Positions 6,429 to 16,807 of a DNA stretch of 35,223 nucleotides are shown one piece after another. Numbering within the stretch: position 1 is the first letter of the stretch; each line of letters starts with the position of its first letter. The notes beneath the pieces are model-generated. The model was given only the letters and a program-made list of their open reading frames with translations. It made no database searches and had not been told where the DNA came from. Source of the DNA: Nitrospirota bacterium (GTDB lineage: Bacteria; Nitrospirota; Thermodesulfovibrionia; UBA6902); NCBI GenBank assembly GCA_016222905.1, contig JACRPZ010000007.1, positions 1 to 35,223 of the forward strand, in the 5' to 3' direction. Made by a program: the position numbers and the translations under genes.

Positions 6429-7430
6429 ATGTCTGATAAAGATCGCACAAAGGCCCTTGAAGCGGCCATTTCCCAGATAGAGAAGCAGTTCGGGAAAGGC
6501 TCGATCATGCGGCTCGGCTCGGAAGGGAATCCTGAGATTGCCGTTATCCCGACAGGCTCTATCGGCCTTGATATTGCGCTTGGCGTAGGGGGATTTCCAA
6601 GGGGAAGGGTCATAGAGATTTACGGGCCGGAATCTTCCGGGAAAACAACCCTTGCCCTAAATGCTGTTGCGCAGGCGCAAAAAGCAGGAGGCGGAGCAGC
6701 TTTTATTGATGCGGAACATGCCCTGGATGTTTCTTATGCGGAAAAGATAGGCGTAAATGTGCGGGACCTGCTTATCAGCCAGCCTGACACAGGCGAGCAG
6801 GCGCTGGAGGTAACCGAAACACTGGTCAGAAGCGGGGCGCTTGATATTGTTGTTGTGGATTCGGTTGCGGCCCTTGTGCCGCGTGCGGAGATTGAAGGGG
6901 ATATGGGGGACAGCCTTCCCGGACTCCAGGCAAGGCTTATGAGTCAGGCGATGAGAAAGCTCACCTCTGCAATCTCAAAAAGCCAGACCACGGTTATCTT
7001 TATCAACCAGATAAGAATGAAGATCGGGGTCATGTTCGGGAATCCTGAGACAACGTCCGGCGGCAATGCGCTTAAATTTTATGCCTCTGTGAGACTTGAT
7101 ATAAGGAGGATTGAGAGCATAAAGAGCGAGCAGGAGGCGGTCGGCAGCAGAGTAAGAGTTAAGGTCGTCAAGAATAAGGTGGCCCCTCCTTTTAAACAGG
7201 CTGAATTTGATATATACTTTAATGAAGGGATTTCAAGGGCCGGGGAAATAATTGATCTCGGAGCAGACAAAGGGATTATAGAGAAGTCCGGGGCCTGGTA
7301 CTCATATAACGGAACCCGCATAGGACAGGGAAGGGAAAACACAAAGCAGTATCTGAAATCAAACCCTGAGATGGCTCAGGAGATTGAAGCAAAGATACTT
7401 GAGGCGTTTAACTTACAAAAAAAGAGTTAA
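6429..7430 (+). CDS. recA: Recombinase RecA
   Basis: RecA forms ATP-dependent filaments on single-stranded DNA, drives strand exchange and activates LexA cleavage. The 333-residue length is standard. Walker [10 protein letters not shown] is at residues 66-74, the Walker B region reads [12 protein letters not shown], and loop 2 is [25 protein letters not shown]. The start ATG is preceded by AAGGAGGAGG at good spacing. No LexA-type box is visible in the 41-base gap before it, so its own SOS promoter, if any, lies further upstream. pilT follows after 12 bases, so they are probably co-transcribed. Confidence 0.98.
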   Translation: MSDKDRTKALEAAISQIEKQFGKGSIMRLGSEGNPEIAVIPTGSIGLDIALGVGGFPRGRVIEIYGPESSGKTTLALNAVAQAQKAGGGAAFIDAEHALDVSYAEKIGVNVRDLLISQPDTGEQALEVTETLVRSGALDIVVVDSVAALVPRAEIEGDMGDSLPGLQARLMSQAMRKLTSAISKSQTTVIFINQIRMKIGVMFGNPETTSGGNALKFYASVRLDIRRIESIKSEQEAVGSRVRVKVVKNKVAPPFKQAEFDIYFNEGISRAGEIIDLGADKGIIEKSGAWYSYNGTRIGQGRENTKQYLKSNPEMAQEIEAKILEAFNLQKKS

Positions 7431-7442
7431 GAGGGAGGCCTT

Positions 7443-8594
7443 ATGCCAGATATCAATTATCTCCTGAAGAAGGCTATGCAGATGAATGCGTCTGACCTGA
7501 TCATAAAGGCAGGCAATAAACCTATTGCCAGGATCAATGGAAGACTTACCCCTATGGAGGATGAAAGCAGGCTCACTGCAGATGACACCAGCGGTATGGC
7601 TGCGGCTGTTATGACTGATGCACAACGGGAGCTTTTTCAGCGCAAAAACGATATTGACCTCTCGTACAGCATCCCCGGACTTGGAAGGTTCAGATGCAAT
7701 GGTTTCAGCCAGCGGGGAACAACGAGCATTGTCTTCAGGGTTGTCCCTATGAAGCCTCTGGATCTGGAAGAACTGCACCTGCCGGTTGTTCTAAGGAAGA
7801 TCGCTATGGAGTCGAGGGGGCTTATCCTTGTAACAGGGACTACCGGAAGCGGTAAATCCACTACACTGGCGATGATGGTTGATTATATAAATACACATAA
7901 AACAGATCATGTCATCACTATTGAAGACCCCATTGAGTATCTGCACCGGGACAAAAACAGCGTTATAAACCAGAGAGAGATCGGCGCTGACACAGAGTCA
8001 TTCAGTAAGGCGCTGAGGGCTGCCCTGAGGCAGGACCCTGATGTGATCCTTGTCGGTGAGATGCGCGATTTTGAGACTATTCAGACATCAATAACCGCAG
8101 CCGAGACAGGGCATCTTGTTTTAAGCACCTTGCACACTGTTGATGCGACTGAGACGATAAACAGGATTATAACCGTCTTTCCACCGTATCAGCACAATCA
8201 GATAAGACTTCAACTTGCCTCGGTTCTCAAGGCGATAATATCCATGAGGCTGGTTCCAATGGCTGATGGAAAAGGCAGAGTGCCAGCGGTTGAGATACTA
8301 ATAGCGACTGAGAGGATAAAGAGCTGCATAGAGGACGCTGACAAGACAAAGCTTATTCATGATGCCATTGCGGACGGCTACAGCCAGTACGGTATGCAGA
8401 CATTTGATCAGTCTCTTATAGGCCTTTTCAGGAAAGGGCTTATAACTTATGAAGATGCCCTGAGCCGGGCTTCAAAACCGAATGATTTTGCCCTTATGAT
8501 CAAAGGGATTCAGTCAACAAAAGATGTTTATGAATCCGGTGAAGAATTCTTTAAGGATAAGAAGGGCCCTGAAATTGAAAGGTTCTCCGGCTGA
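7443..8594 (+). CDS. pilT: PilT/PilU-type twitching motility ATPase
   Basis: A secretion-superfamily hexameric ATPase that retracts type IV pili. The 383-residue protein has Walker A GTTGSGKST (132-140), aspartate box ITIEDPIEYLH, Walker B VILVGEMRD (201-209) and His box ETGHLVLSTLHT (221-232). The long C-terminal tail after ALMIKGIQ is closer to PilU than to compact PilT, so the paralogue assignment is open. GAGGGAGG precedes the ATG. The gene sits between recA and recX, as in many Nitrospirota and Desulfobacterota. No other pilus gene lies in the window. Confidence 0.93.
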   Translation: MPDINYLLKKAMQMNASDLIIKAGNKPIARINGRLTPMEDESRLTADDTSGMAAAVMTDAQRELFQRKNDIDLSYSIPGLGRFRCNGFSQRGTTSIVFRVVPMKPLDLEELHLPVVLRKIAMESRGLILVTGTTGSGKSTTLAMMVDYINTHKTDHVITIEDPIEYLHRDKNSVINQREIGADTESFSKALRAALRQDPDVILVGEMRDFETIQTSITAAETGHLVLSTLHTVDATETINRIITVFPPYQHNQIRLQLASVLKAIISMRLVPMADGKGRVPAVEILIATERIKSCIEDADKTKLIHDAIADGYSQYGMQTFDQSLIGLFRKGLITYEDALSRASKPNDFALMIKGIQSTKDVYESGEEFFKDKKGPEIERFSG

Positions 8595-9036
8595 AGCAAG
8601 AAATTATGCGCTGAAACTTCTCAGTTACCGGTCAAGAAGCCGGAAGGAGATGCTTGAAAGGCTTATCGGAAAAGGTTTTAATGATGAGCAGACAAATAAC
8701 GCAATATTATTTTTAGAGGAAGCGGGTTTAATTAAAGATGAAACCCTTGCAGGGGAGCTTTTCAGTTACGCCCTTGAAAGAAAAAACCTTGGCAGGAGGG
8801 GCATCGAATTTTTTCTCTCAAAACGGGGGATCGGAAAAGAGCTGATAAGTCAAACACTCTCAGTCCATACAAAAGAGATGGAGATGGACGCCGCGCAGAG
8901 AATCATTGATAAGAAACTGAGAACTCTGAGAAGATATCCTGCTGATGTTATAAAACGCAGGCTGTCTGGTATGCTTCAGCGCAGAGGCGTACGTGTTGAG
9001 GTAATAAATAAGACTATCCAATCTTTGGATTTATAA
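8524..9036 (+). CDS. recX: Regulatory protein RecX
   Basis: RecX binds RecA and limits filament growth. The protein has the three-helix repeat pattern of the family: ALKLLSYRSRSRKEMLERLIGKGF, then IEFFLSKRGI and a C-terminal RYPADVIKRRLSGMLQRRG. The frame overlaps the end of the pilT-type gene by about 70 bases if it starts at ATG 8524. ATG 8530, GTG 8539 or TTG 8575 (after AAGAAGG) are alternatives and would remove a non-conserved basic leader. The overlap implies translational coupling with pilT and co-expression with recA. Confidence 0.88.
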   Translation: MFMNPVKNSLRIRRALKLKGSPAEARNYALKLLSYRSRSRKEMLERLIGKGFNDEQTNNAILFLEEAGLIKDETLAGELFSYALERKNLGRRGIEFFLSKRGIGKELISQTLSVHTKEMEMDAAQRIIDKKLRTLRRYPADVIKRRLSGMLQRRGVRVEVINKTIQSLDL

Positions 9037-9069
9037 CCGCTGCAAAAATATTATATAGTTAATGAACTT

Positions 9070-9226
9070 GAAAAATGCAGATATTGTTCAATCAGATAAT
9101 TAACTCGATGAATTTATTGAAATAATATGCATAGGACTTTAAATAATAGAGTGTATGCTCAGGTTGGTTAATGTAGCGGATAAGGGATCGTCCCGACGCA
9201 TCGGGATCACAACACCTGCATTTTTC
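9070..9226. repeat. Inverted-repeat-bounded segment before alaS
   Basis: GAAAAATGCAG (9070-9080) and CTGCATTTTTC (9216-9226) are perfect 11-bp inverted repeats. Inside lies the compact hairpin TCCCGA-CGCA-TCGGGA (9191-9206), a palindrome type frequent between genes in such genomes. The block could be a small non-autonomous element or a regulatory leader of alaS. Confidence 0.5.
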
Positions 9227-9247
9227 TTAATACATTTTGTTGGTTAA

Positions 9248-11896
<2,649 letters not shown>

Positions 11897-11914
11897 TTAA
11901 ACAAGGAGGTTGTC

Positions 11915-12214
11915 ATGTCACTTTCCGAAGTTGTGCAGAAAGCTTTAATGGCAGGGCTCGGCATGCAGGAGAAGGCAAAGGAATTTGTTGACGAGCTTGT
12001 AAAAAAAGGTGAATTGAGCGAGATGCAGGGCGCAAAGCTTATTAAAGAATGGTCTGAGAAGGCGAGTGCTTCAAAAGATGAATTTGACAAGAGCATAAAA
12101 GACCTTGTGAACAAGGCGGTGGAGATGATCAATTTCCCGACGAGAAAAGAGTTTGATGAACTTAACAAGAAAGTGGAGTCTCTTGCAGAGACAGTTAAGC
12201 ATCTGGAGAAGTGA
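11915..12214 (+). CDS. Phasin-like coiled-coil protein
   Basis: A 99-residue all-helical protein: MSLSEVVQKALMAGLGMQEKAKEFVDELVKKGEL is followed by PTRKEFDELNKKVESLAETVKHLEK with heptad spacing. This matches short phasin/PhaF-like proteins annotated as polyhydroxyalkanoate granule-associated or PHA synthesis regulators. No PHA synthase is in the window, so granule binding is a family-level guess. It has a strong AAGGAGG site and lies 18 bases after alaS, probably on the same transcript. A UbiB-type kinase gene follows, a pairing I associate with this lineage. Confidence 0.75.
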   Translation: MSLSEVVQKALMAGLGMQEKAKEFVDELVKKGELSEMQGAKLIKEWSEKASASKDEFDKSIKDLVNKAVEMINFPTRKEFDELNKKVESLAETVKHLEK

Positions 12215-12287
12215 TGACTTGTTTATTGCATAGGCCGTTGAAAACTATTTGTATGCATTTGGTTGTCATTGACCCGAAAATACCTTT

Positions 12288-12343
12288 AAATAACGCCCCC
12301 AAACCCCCCTCTTAAATTAAGAGGGGGCGAGGGGGAGTTATTT
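12288..12343. repeat. Single large palindromic repeat (G/C-run family)
   Basis: AAATAAC (12288-12294) and GTTATTT (12337-12343) enclose CCCCCCTCTTAA / TTAAGAGGGGG. Together they form one long imperfect hairpin of 56 bases. It is related to the units at 4945, 27998 and 29356, and separates the phasin-like and ubiB genes. Confidence 0.8.
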
Positions 12344-12362
12344 TCATGAACAAATAATTCCT

Positions 12363-14075
12363 ATGGCTATATCAGGGCTGTTAAGATTCTGGCAGACATA
12401 TAAAAATATCAAAAGAATAAGACATATTGTCAAAGTATTCCTCAGGCATGGTTTCGGACAGTTCATCGAGCAGATAAATCTCCAGCGTTTTGTTCCCTTG
12501 AGCGCAAAATTAAAGCTCTTCAACAGATGGGAAAAAATAGAGAAGCATACAATCCCTGAAAGGCTGAAGATTGTCTTCGGCGAATTGGGCCCGTCCTTCA
12601 TAAAACTTGCCCAGATCCTGTCCTCAAGGCCTGACCTTGTCACGACTGAATATGCGGATGAATTTAAAAAACTTCAGGATAAGGTACCTCCGTTTCCCTC
12701 GGAAAAGGCAGTTCAGATCATAGAGTCTGAACTGGACATATCGCTTAATGATGTGTTCTCGGATTTTGAGGGCATACCGGTTGCAGCCGCCTCTATTGCG
12801 CAGGTGCATAATGCGGTTTTAAAGACCGGTGAAAAGGTGATCATAAAGGTGCAGCGGCCTGATATACTGGAAATCATCCAGAACGATCTGGCAATTTTAA
12901 GCCTTATCGCGCGCCTTATGAGCAGATATATCCCGGAAAGCAAATTTTTTGACCCTGAGGGGATAGTAAGCGAATTTTCCAGGACAGTAAAAAAGGAACT
13001 GGATTTCATTGCCGAGGCAAAGAATGCGCAGCGGTTTAAAAGGAACTTCGCGGGAGATGAAAATATCTGCATCCCTCTGATATATTCTCATTTATTATCG
13101 GAAAAAGTAATTGTAATGGAGAGGTTTGAGGGCGTCAGGATAGACAATATACGCGGGATAGACGCCTTTGGAATAGACAGGCGTGAAATAGCTAAAAAAG
13201 GAGTTAACGCTTACTTCAAGATGATCTTTGAAGACAGGTTCTTTCACGCAGACCCTCATCCCGGCAATATCTTTGTAATGCCGGACGGGAAGATCGGGTT
13301 AATGGATTTTGGAATAGCCGGGCGGCTGACGCCGGAAATGATGGAGAATGTTGCCGGCGCTTTCATTGCGCTTTACAATAAAAAATTTGACGCGCTTATT
13401 GATATATACATAGATATGGGATTGGTGGCGGGCGATGTTGACCTGGAAGAGTTCAAGAGGGCTTTGAAGAGTGACCTCGTTGATATTGTTGAGCCTCTTT
13501 ATGAGCTTACCATCTCAGAGATAAATTTCTCCGAATATCTTGAACTTTTTACTCATCTTGTCATTAAACACGGGCTCAAGGTCCCTTCGGAATTGATGCT
13601 GATAAATAAAACAATAATGATGCTTGATAACTTAGGCAGGCAGCTTGCCCCAAATTTCAACGCAATTACCGCCTCAGAGCCTTACGCTGCGAAACTCATA
13701 AAAAAACGGCTGAGTCCCGAAAATATTTTTGATAAGGTAAAAGAGAATGTATCGGATATGGGCCGTCTTTTATTCGATACGCCGAGGCAGATAAACAGGC
13801 TTTTAAGAAAAACCATAAGGGATGAAGTGAGTTTAAATATTAATCCTATAGGCATGGATAAATTAATAAGGGACATAGACCGTTCAAGCAACCGCCTGGC
13901 ATTCAGCATAATTGTAGCGGCAATAATTTTAGGTTCGTCCATGCTCATACAATCAAATATTGACATTGGCGGAAGGATCTGGGGGCTGCCGGCTATAGGG
14001 GCTGTAGGGTTTTTAGTGGCTTTCCTGCTTGGGATAAGATTGCTGATATCAATTATAAAATCCGGAAGGCTTTAA
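12363..14075 (+). CDS. ubiB: UbiB/ABC1-family atypical kinase
   Basis: A 570-residue member of the ABC1/ADCK/UbiB protein-kinase-like family, ATPases that assist isoprenoid-quinone or membrane-lipid metabolism. The Ala-rich loop AAASIAQV (141-148), the catalytic FHADPHPGNIFV and the metal-binding GLMDFGIAG are present. Two C-terminal transmembrane helices (about 515-565) match the family. The N-terminal KxGQ motif reads KLAQ (81-84), with alanine in place of the usual glycine. The ATG lies just after a palindromic repeat and has no strong ribosome site. No other quinone-biosynthesis gene is nearby, so the exact role is open. Confidence 0.9.
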   Translation: MAISGLLRFWQTYKNIKRIRHIVKVFLRHGFGQFIEQINLQRFVPLSAKLKLFNRWEKIEKHTIPERLKIVFGELGPSFIKLAQILSSRPDLVTTEYADEFKKLQDKVPPFPSEKAVQIIESELDISLNDVFSDFEGIPVAAASIAQVHNAVLKTGEKVIIKVQRPDILEIIQNDLAILSLIARLMSRYIPESKFFDPEGIVSEFSRTVKKELDFIAEAKNAQRFKRNFAGDENICIPLIYSHLLSEKVIVMERFEGVRIDNIRGIDAFGIDRREIAKKGVNAYFKMIFEDRFFHADPHPGNIFVMPDGKIGLMDFGIAGRLTPEMMENVAGAFIALYNKKFDALIDIYIDMGLVAGDVDLEEFKRALKSDLVDIVEPLYELTISEINFSEYLELFTHLVIKHGLKVPSELMLINKTIMMLDNLGRQLAPNFNAITASEPYAAKLIKKRLSPENIFDKVKENVSDMGRLLFDTPRQINRLLRKTIRDEVSLNINPIGMDKLIRDIDRSSNRLAFSIIVAAIILGSSMLIQSNIDIGGRIWGLPAIGAVGFLVAFLLGIRLLISIIKSGRL

Positions 14076-14078
14076 TAA

Positions 14079-14128
14079 AAAAAGGCACAAAGGTGCAAAG
14101 TTACAAAGGCACAGAGCCGCAAAGGAGG
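14079..14128. repeat. GGCACAAAGG-type tandem repeat
   Basis: The stretch carries four loose copies of a roughly 10-base unit: GGCACAAAGG, TGCAAAGTTA, CAAAGGCACAG and GCCGCAAAGG. Such CACAAAGG repeats are common between genes in environmental genomes. The last copy forms the AAAGGAGG ribosome site of the next gene. Confidence 0.65.
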
Positions 14129-14135
14129 ACAAAGC

Positions 14136-14573
14136 ATGACAATAGAAGAGCTGAAGAAATACTGTGATGAGGAGTTCGGCAATATTGAAAGAATAAAAGG
14201 GGAGCTTCTCTCCCTCTGCAAGCCTGACAAGTCTGAGTATACGCTTTCCGAACAGGCGGCAACAGCGGCTTTTATAGTAAACATATACGGAGGGGTTGAA
14301 AATATCCTGAAACAGATGCTCGTATATGACAAGTTGGATACAAAAGATTCGCCGGAGTGGCATCAAAAGGTCCTTAAAAAAGCCAATGAGATCGGTATCC
14401 TGCCTCCTGACCTTTACCATATCCTCGCGAGATACCTTGCGTTCCGGAACTTTTTCATCTATTCATATACATTCAATATAAAACCGGATGATCTGAAAGT
14501 TCTGGTTGACGCTGTCAGCGGCATGCTTACAAAATTCAGGACAGAGATTGATGAATATATTGAGACCATTTAA
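14136..14573 (+). CDS. HepT-like HEPN protein with altered active site
   Basis: A 145-residue helical protein with the layout of HepT-like/HEPN RNase toxins. AFIVNIYGGVENILKQM fills the first helices and ILARYLAFRNFFIYSYTFNI lies at the active-site helix. Family members usually have R-X4-H there (as in RHFFVHAY). Here the pattern is R104-NFFI-Y109, so the catalytic histidine is tyrosine. The protein is therefore probably not an active RNase; a structural or nucleotide-binding role is possible. No MNT-type nucleotidyltransferase antitoxin is adjacent. AAAGGAGG, contributed by a repeat, precedes the ATG. Two small genes and two ferritin-like genes follow closely. Confidence 0.7.
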   Translation: MTIEELKKYCDEEFGNIERIKGELLSLCKPDKSEYTLSEQAATAAFIVNIYGGVENILKQMLVYDKLDTKDSPEWHQKVLKKANEIGILPPDLYHILARYLAFRNFFIYSYTFNIKPDDLKVLVDAVSGMLTKFRTEIDEYIETI

Positions 14574-14596
14574 CTTAAAACAAAAAAGGAGGGGTT

Positions 14597-14854
14597 ATGG
14601 GTTATACAAATGTCGGACTGAAAGACAAGATAATGGAAATGTATCCTGAGATCAATGAACACGGCGTTTCTGTAACGCTTGATTTCAGCAAGGAGAAGAA
14701 GGCATATGTTGTAAAGCTTAAAAAAGATCAGCATGAACTTTCAACTCATATTGAGAAGAAAGAGGCGGATGAGTGCATGGATGGACTCAAATGCATTCAT
14801 CTTGATTTTCAGATTAGGCAATTCATTGATAATTTTGCGAAAAACAAGACTTAA
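14597..14854 (+). CDS. Small conserved-looking protein of unknown function
   Basis: An 85-residue protein I do not recognise. It is rich in charged residues, with alternating strand-like segments (GVSVTLDFSKEKKAYVVKLK) followed by a helix with two cysteines (ADECMDGLKCIHLDF). A clear AAGGAGG ribosome site precedes the ATG, and codon use matches the flanking genes, which supports real coding. It lies 23 bases after the HEPN relative and 20 before the ferritin-like gene, so the four genes are probably one operon. Confidence 0.75.
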   Translation: MGYTNVGLKDKIMEMYPEINEHGVSVTLDFSKEKKAYVVKLKKDQHELSTHIEKKEADECMDGLKCIHLDFQIRQFIDNFAKNKT

Positions 14855-14874
14855 AAAATAAAAGGGGGGTTATT

Positions 14875-15312
14875 ATGAAAAAGAAGAAGCCTGTAGAATT
14901 GTCGAATAAGTTTTTAAAGAATATGAAGGCGTGGCAGAAACTTGAGGATGAAACGATAAGATTTTCAGAGGCGACCCTGAAGAAGAGCAAAAATCCTCTC
15001 ATACGGATGACCATGGAGATGATCAAGAGCGATTCGCAAAAACATAAGGCTATGCAGCAGATGCTCATCGACAGCCTCACAAAAGAGGCTTTATGCCTTA
15101 GTGTTGAGGAGCTTTCCATGCTTTCGGAAGGGCTTGATAAGCATATGGCCGCAGAAGAGAAATCCCTTGAGCTTGCATATGAAGCATTATTGAACAGCGA
15201 ACTCTTTGTTACGCGTTATGTGCTCTCTCTCCTCATTGCGGATGAAGAGAAACACCACAATCTCTTAGGCAGGCTCGACGAGCTTAAACAGGCAGTGGTT
15301 TTTGTTACATAG
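14875..15312 (+). CDS. Ferritin-like four-helix protein
   Basis: A 145-residue all-helical protein with ferritin/rubrerythrin-like features. The last helix has IADEEKHHNLLGRL (E-x-x-H), and MAAEEKSLELAYEAL and SDSQKHKAM lie in the middle helices. Some expected ligands are replaced in the first half (D/S/Q where E-x-x-H is usual), so a full diiron site is not certain. AAGGGGGG precedes the ATG. It is followed 34 bases later by a better-conserved ferritin-like gene, suggesting a joint role in iron or oxidative-stress handling. A hemerythrin-like fold is an alternative. Confidence 0.65.
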   Translation: MKKKKPVELSNKFLKNMKAWQKLEDETIRFSEATLKKSKNPLIRMTMEMIKSDSQKHKAMQQMLIDSLTKEALCLSVEELSMLSEGLDKHMAAEEKSLELAYEALLNSELFVTRYVLSLLIADEEKHHNLLGRLDELKQAVVFVT

Positions 15313-15346
15313 GGATTGATTTTATAGAAATAATAGGAGGTGTAAT

Positions 15347-15772
15347 ATGGCAGGCATTACAAAAGAGCAGTTGGTAGAATTATTAAACAAAGACCTTGCG
15401 CTTGAATATACCGCTATTGTCCAGTATACCCAGCATCAGGGGGTTTTAAAAGGCGCTATGTATCAAAGTATGCAAAAAGAATTAATAATCCATGCGCAGG
15501 AGGAGCTGCAGCATGCGACAATATTAGCCGGACAGATAGATTATTTGGGGGGAACGCCTGCAATTGATGTGCCCCCGGCAAAGAGATCAAGTGATAGTGT
15601 GACGATGCTTGAGCAGGATCTTGAGGGCGAGAATGATGCTATAGCACGCTATATAGCAAGAGTAAAACAGGCTGAGGAGTTAAACCTCTATCATCTTGCC
15701 CAGCAGCTTAGGACTATACTGGCTATGGAACAGGAACATGCGATGGATTTAGAGCAGGCGCTGGGGAAGTAA
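15347..15772 (+). CDS. Ferritin-like/bacterioferritin-related protein
   Basis: A 141-residue four-helix protein with a near-complete diiron set: E20 in LALEYTAIVQY, E53-x-x-H56 in QEELQHA, a third-helix glutamate in EGENDAIARY and E-x-x-H in MEQEHAMDL. This pattern fits bacterioferritin-like ferroxidases that store iron or remove peroxide. The usual bacterioferritin heme methionine cannot be assigned with confidence. A strong AGGAGG site precedes the ATG. It closes a run of four closely spaced genes beginning at 14136. Confidence 0.85.
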   Translation: MAGITKEQLVELLNKDLALEYTAIVQYTQHQGVLKGAMYQSMQKELIIHAQEELQHATILAGQIDYLGGTPAIDVPPAKRSSDSVTMLEQDLEGENDAIARYIARVKQAEELNLYHLAQQLRTILAMEQEHAMDLEQALGK

Positions 15773-15843
15773 GACCCAGCGTATTGCTGATAAAATTATT
15801 GGGGAATGCAGAATAAGCATAAAAATAACTGTTAGACATCCGG

Positions 15844-16398
15844 ATGGGGATATATTCAAAACTGAATCGTCCAATCATTATTGCAGAGTATGACCCTCAG
15901 TGGCCTCTGCTATTTGAGCAAGAAAGAAAACGGATCGAAGCCGTTTTAGGGAATGAGGCTATACGGTTTGAGCATATTGGGAGTACTGCGATTCCGGGGC
16001 TGGCTGCCAAAGCCGCGATTGATATAGCCATTGGAATCCAGCGTCTTGAGATGGCCTCAAAGTATATTCCAAAATTAGAAAGTTTGGGATACATTTATGA
16101 ACCGACGTTTGAAGCGCTGTTGCCTGAGCGTAGATTTTTCTGGAAGGGAACGCCAATGGTTCATACCTATCATATTCACATGGCTGAAGTAGGAAGCCCG
16201 CTCTGGGTGAAGCCGATCATGTTTCGTGATTATCTGAGAAGGCATCCTGATGAGGCACAGCGCTATAGCGAATTGAAGAAGTCATTGGCAGAGAGATGGG
16301 TCAATGATATGGATGCATACGTTGAAGGCAAGACCGATTTTGTGGAAGGAGTGTTAGAGAAAGCGGCGCAAGAGGCGGGCTATACAGGCGTTGTCTAA
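15844..16398 (+). CDS. GrpB family protein (UPF0157)
   Basis: A 184-residue protein of the GrpB/UPF0157 family, which has a nucleotidyltransferase-like fold. Signatures are IAEYDPQWPLLFEQE at the N-terminus, FEHIGSTAIPGLAAKAAIDI in the core and HTYHIHM in the middle. Substrates of this family are largely unknown. ATG 15844 has a weak upstream region. It is separated by 71 bases from the ferritin-like gene and may have its own promoter. It converges on a possible small ORF on the other strand. Confidence 0.88.
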   Translation: MGIYSKLNRPIIIAEYDPQWPLLFEQERKRIEAVLGNEAIRFEHIGSTAIPGLAAKAAIDIAIGIQRLEMASKYIPKLESLGYIYEPTFEALLPERRFFWKGTPMVHTYHIHMAEVGSPLWVKPIMFRDYLRRHPDEAQRYSELKKSLAERWVNDMDAYVEGKTDFVEGVLEKAAQEAGYTGVV

Positions 16399-16496
16399 CG
16401 TGGCGTTTAAGAATGAATAACAGCAGCAGTGTTGTGCTGGCAAAATCAGGCTCCCTTAGGAAACCATCATTCACGGAAAGTTAAGTTGAAGAAGGA

Positions 16497-16619
16497 TTAC
16501 TTGATCCGCCTTATGCAGGCTGACATCATTCTCCCCTGAACAATGACCTTCTCTCTCTTTACTCTCTTTTCTCTGAAAAAGGCGGTAAGCTTGCTGCAAA
16601 TATTTTTAAAAACTAACAT
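16497..16619 (-). CDS. Possible 40-residue basic small protein
   Basis: The frame encodes 40 residues, very rich in Lys/Arg (for example FFREKRVKREK), with two cysteines. GGGAGAAGG lies just before its ATG, with GGAG 5 bases from the start codon. It sits about 68 bases downstream of a predicted transcription start whose position fits class II activation from the CRP-type site at 16721-16738. The leader contains CCCTA / TAGGG arms that could pair. I do not recognise the peptide. A non-coding RNA from the same promoter is an equal alternative. Confidence 0.4.
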   Translation of the reverse strand: MLVFKNICSKLTAFFREKRVKREKVIVQGRMMSACIRRIK

Positions 16620-16693
16620 ACCTTCTCCCTTCACGTCCGATTGTTTACCCCTAAAACACCGGTAGGGCAAAGAGCCGTATAGTACAGGATTAA

Positions 16694-16738
16694 ATTTTAC
16701 TTGGGGATGGTTTTTTAGTCATGTGATACAAATCACAT
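16694..16738 (-). promoter_or_regulatory. CRP/FNR-family site with minus-strand -10
   Basis: ATGTGATACAAATCACAT (16721-16738) is a perfect palindromic half-site pair, TGTGA-N6-TCACA, matching the CRP consensus. On the minus strand TAAAAT (16699-16694) would be a -10 with a start near 16687, which puts the site centre at about -42, typical of class II activation. It lies between converging large genes, so it probably serves the small ORF or an RNA on the minus strand. Confidence 0.65.
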
Positions 16739-16807
16739 AATGATAATATTAGTGCTGACCCTTAGCTTTACAGGTCATGTTTATCCAGCATATCGCGGCT
16801 GCTAATT

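Noticed and set aside
16640-16690. Cyclic di-GMP riboswitch in the leader of the small ORF
   Set aside because: A GGGCAAAG stretch is present on the plus strand, but the required stem layout and tetraloop region are absent.
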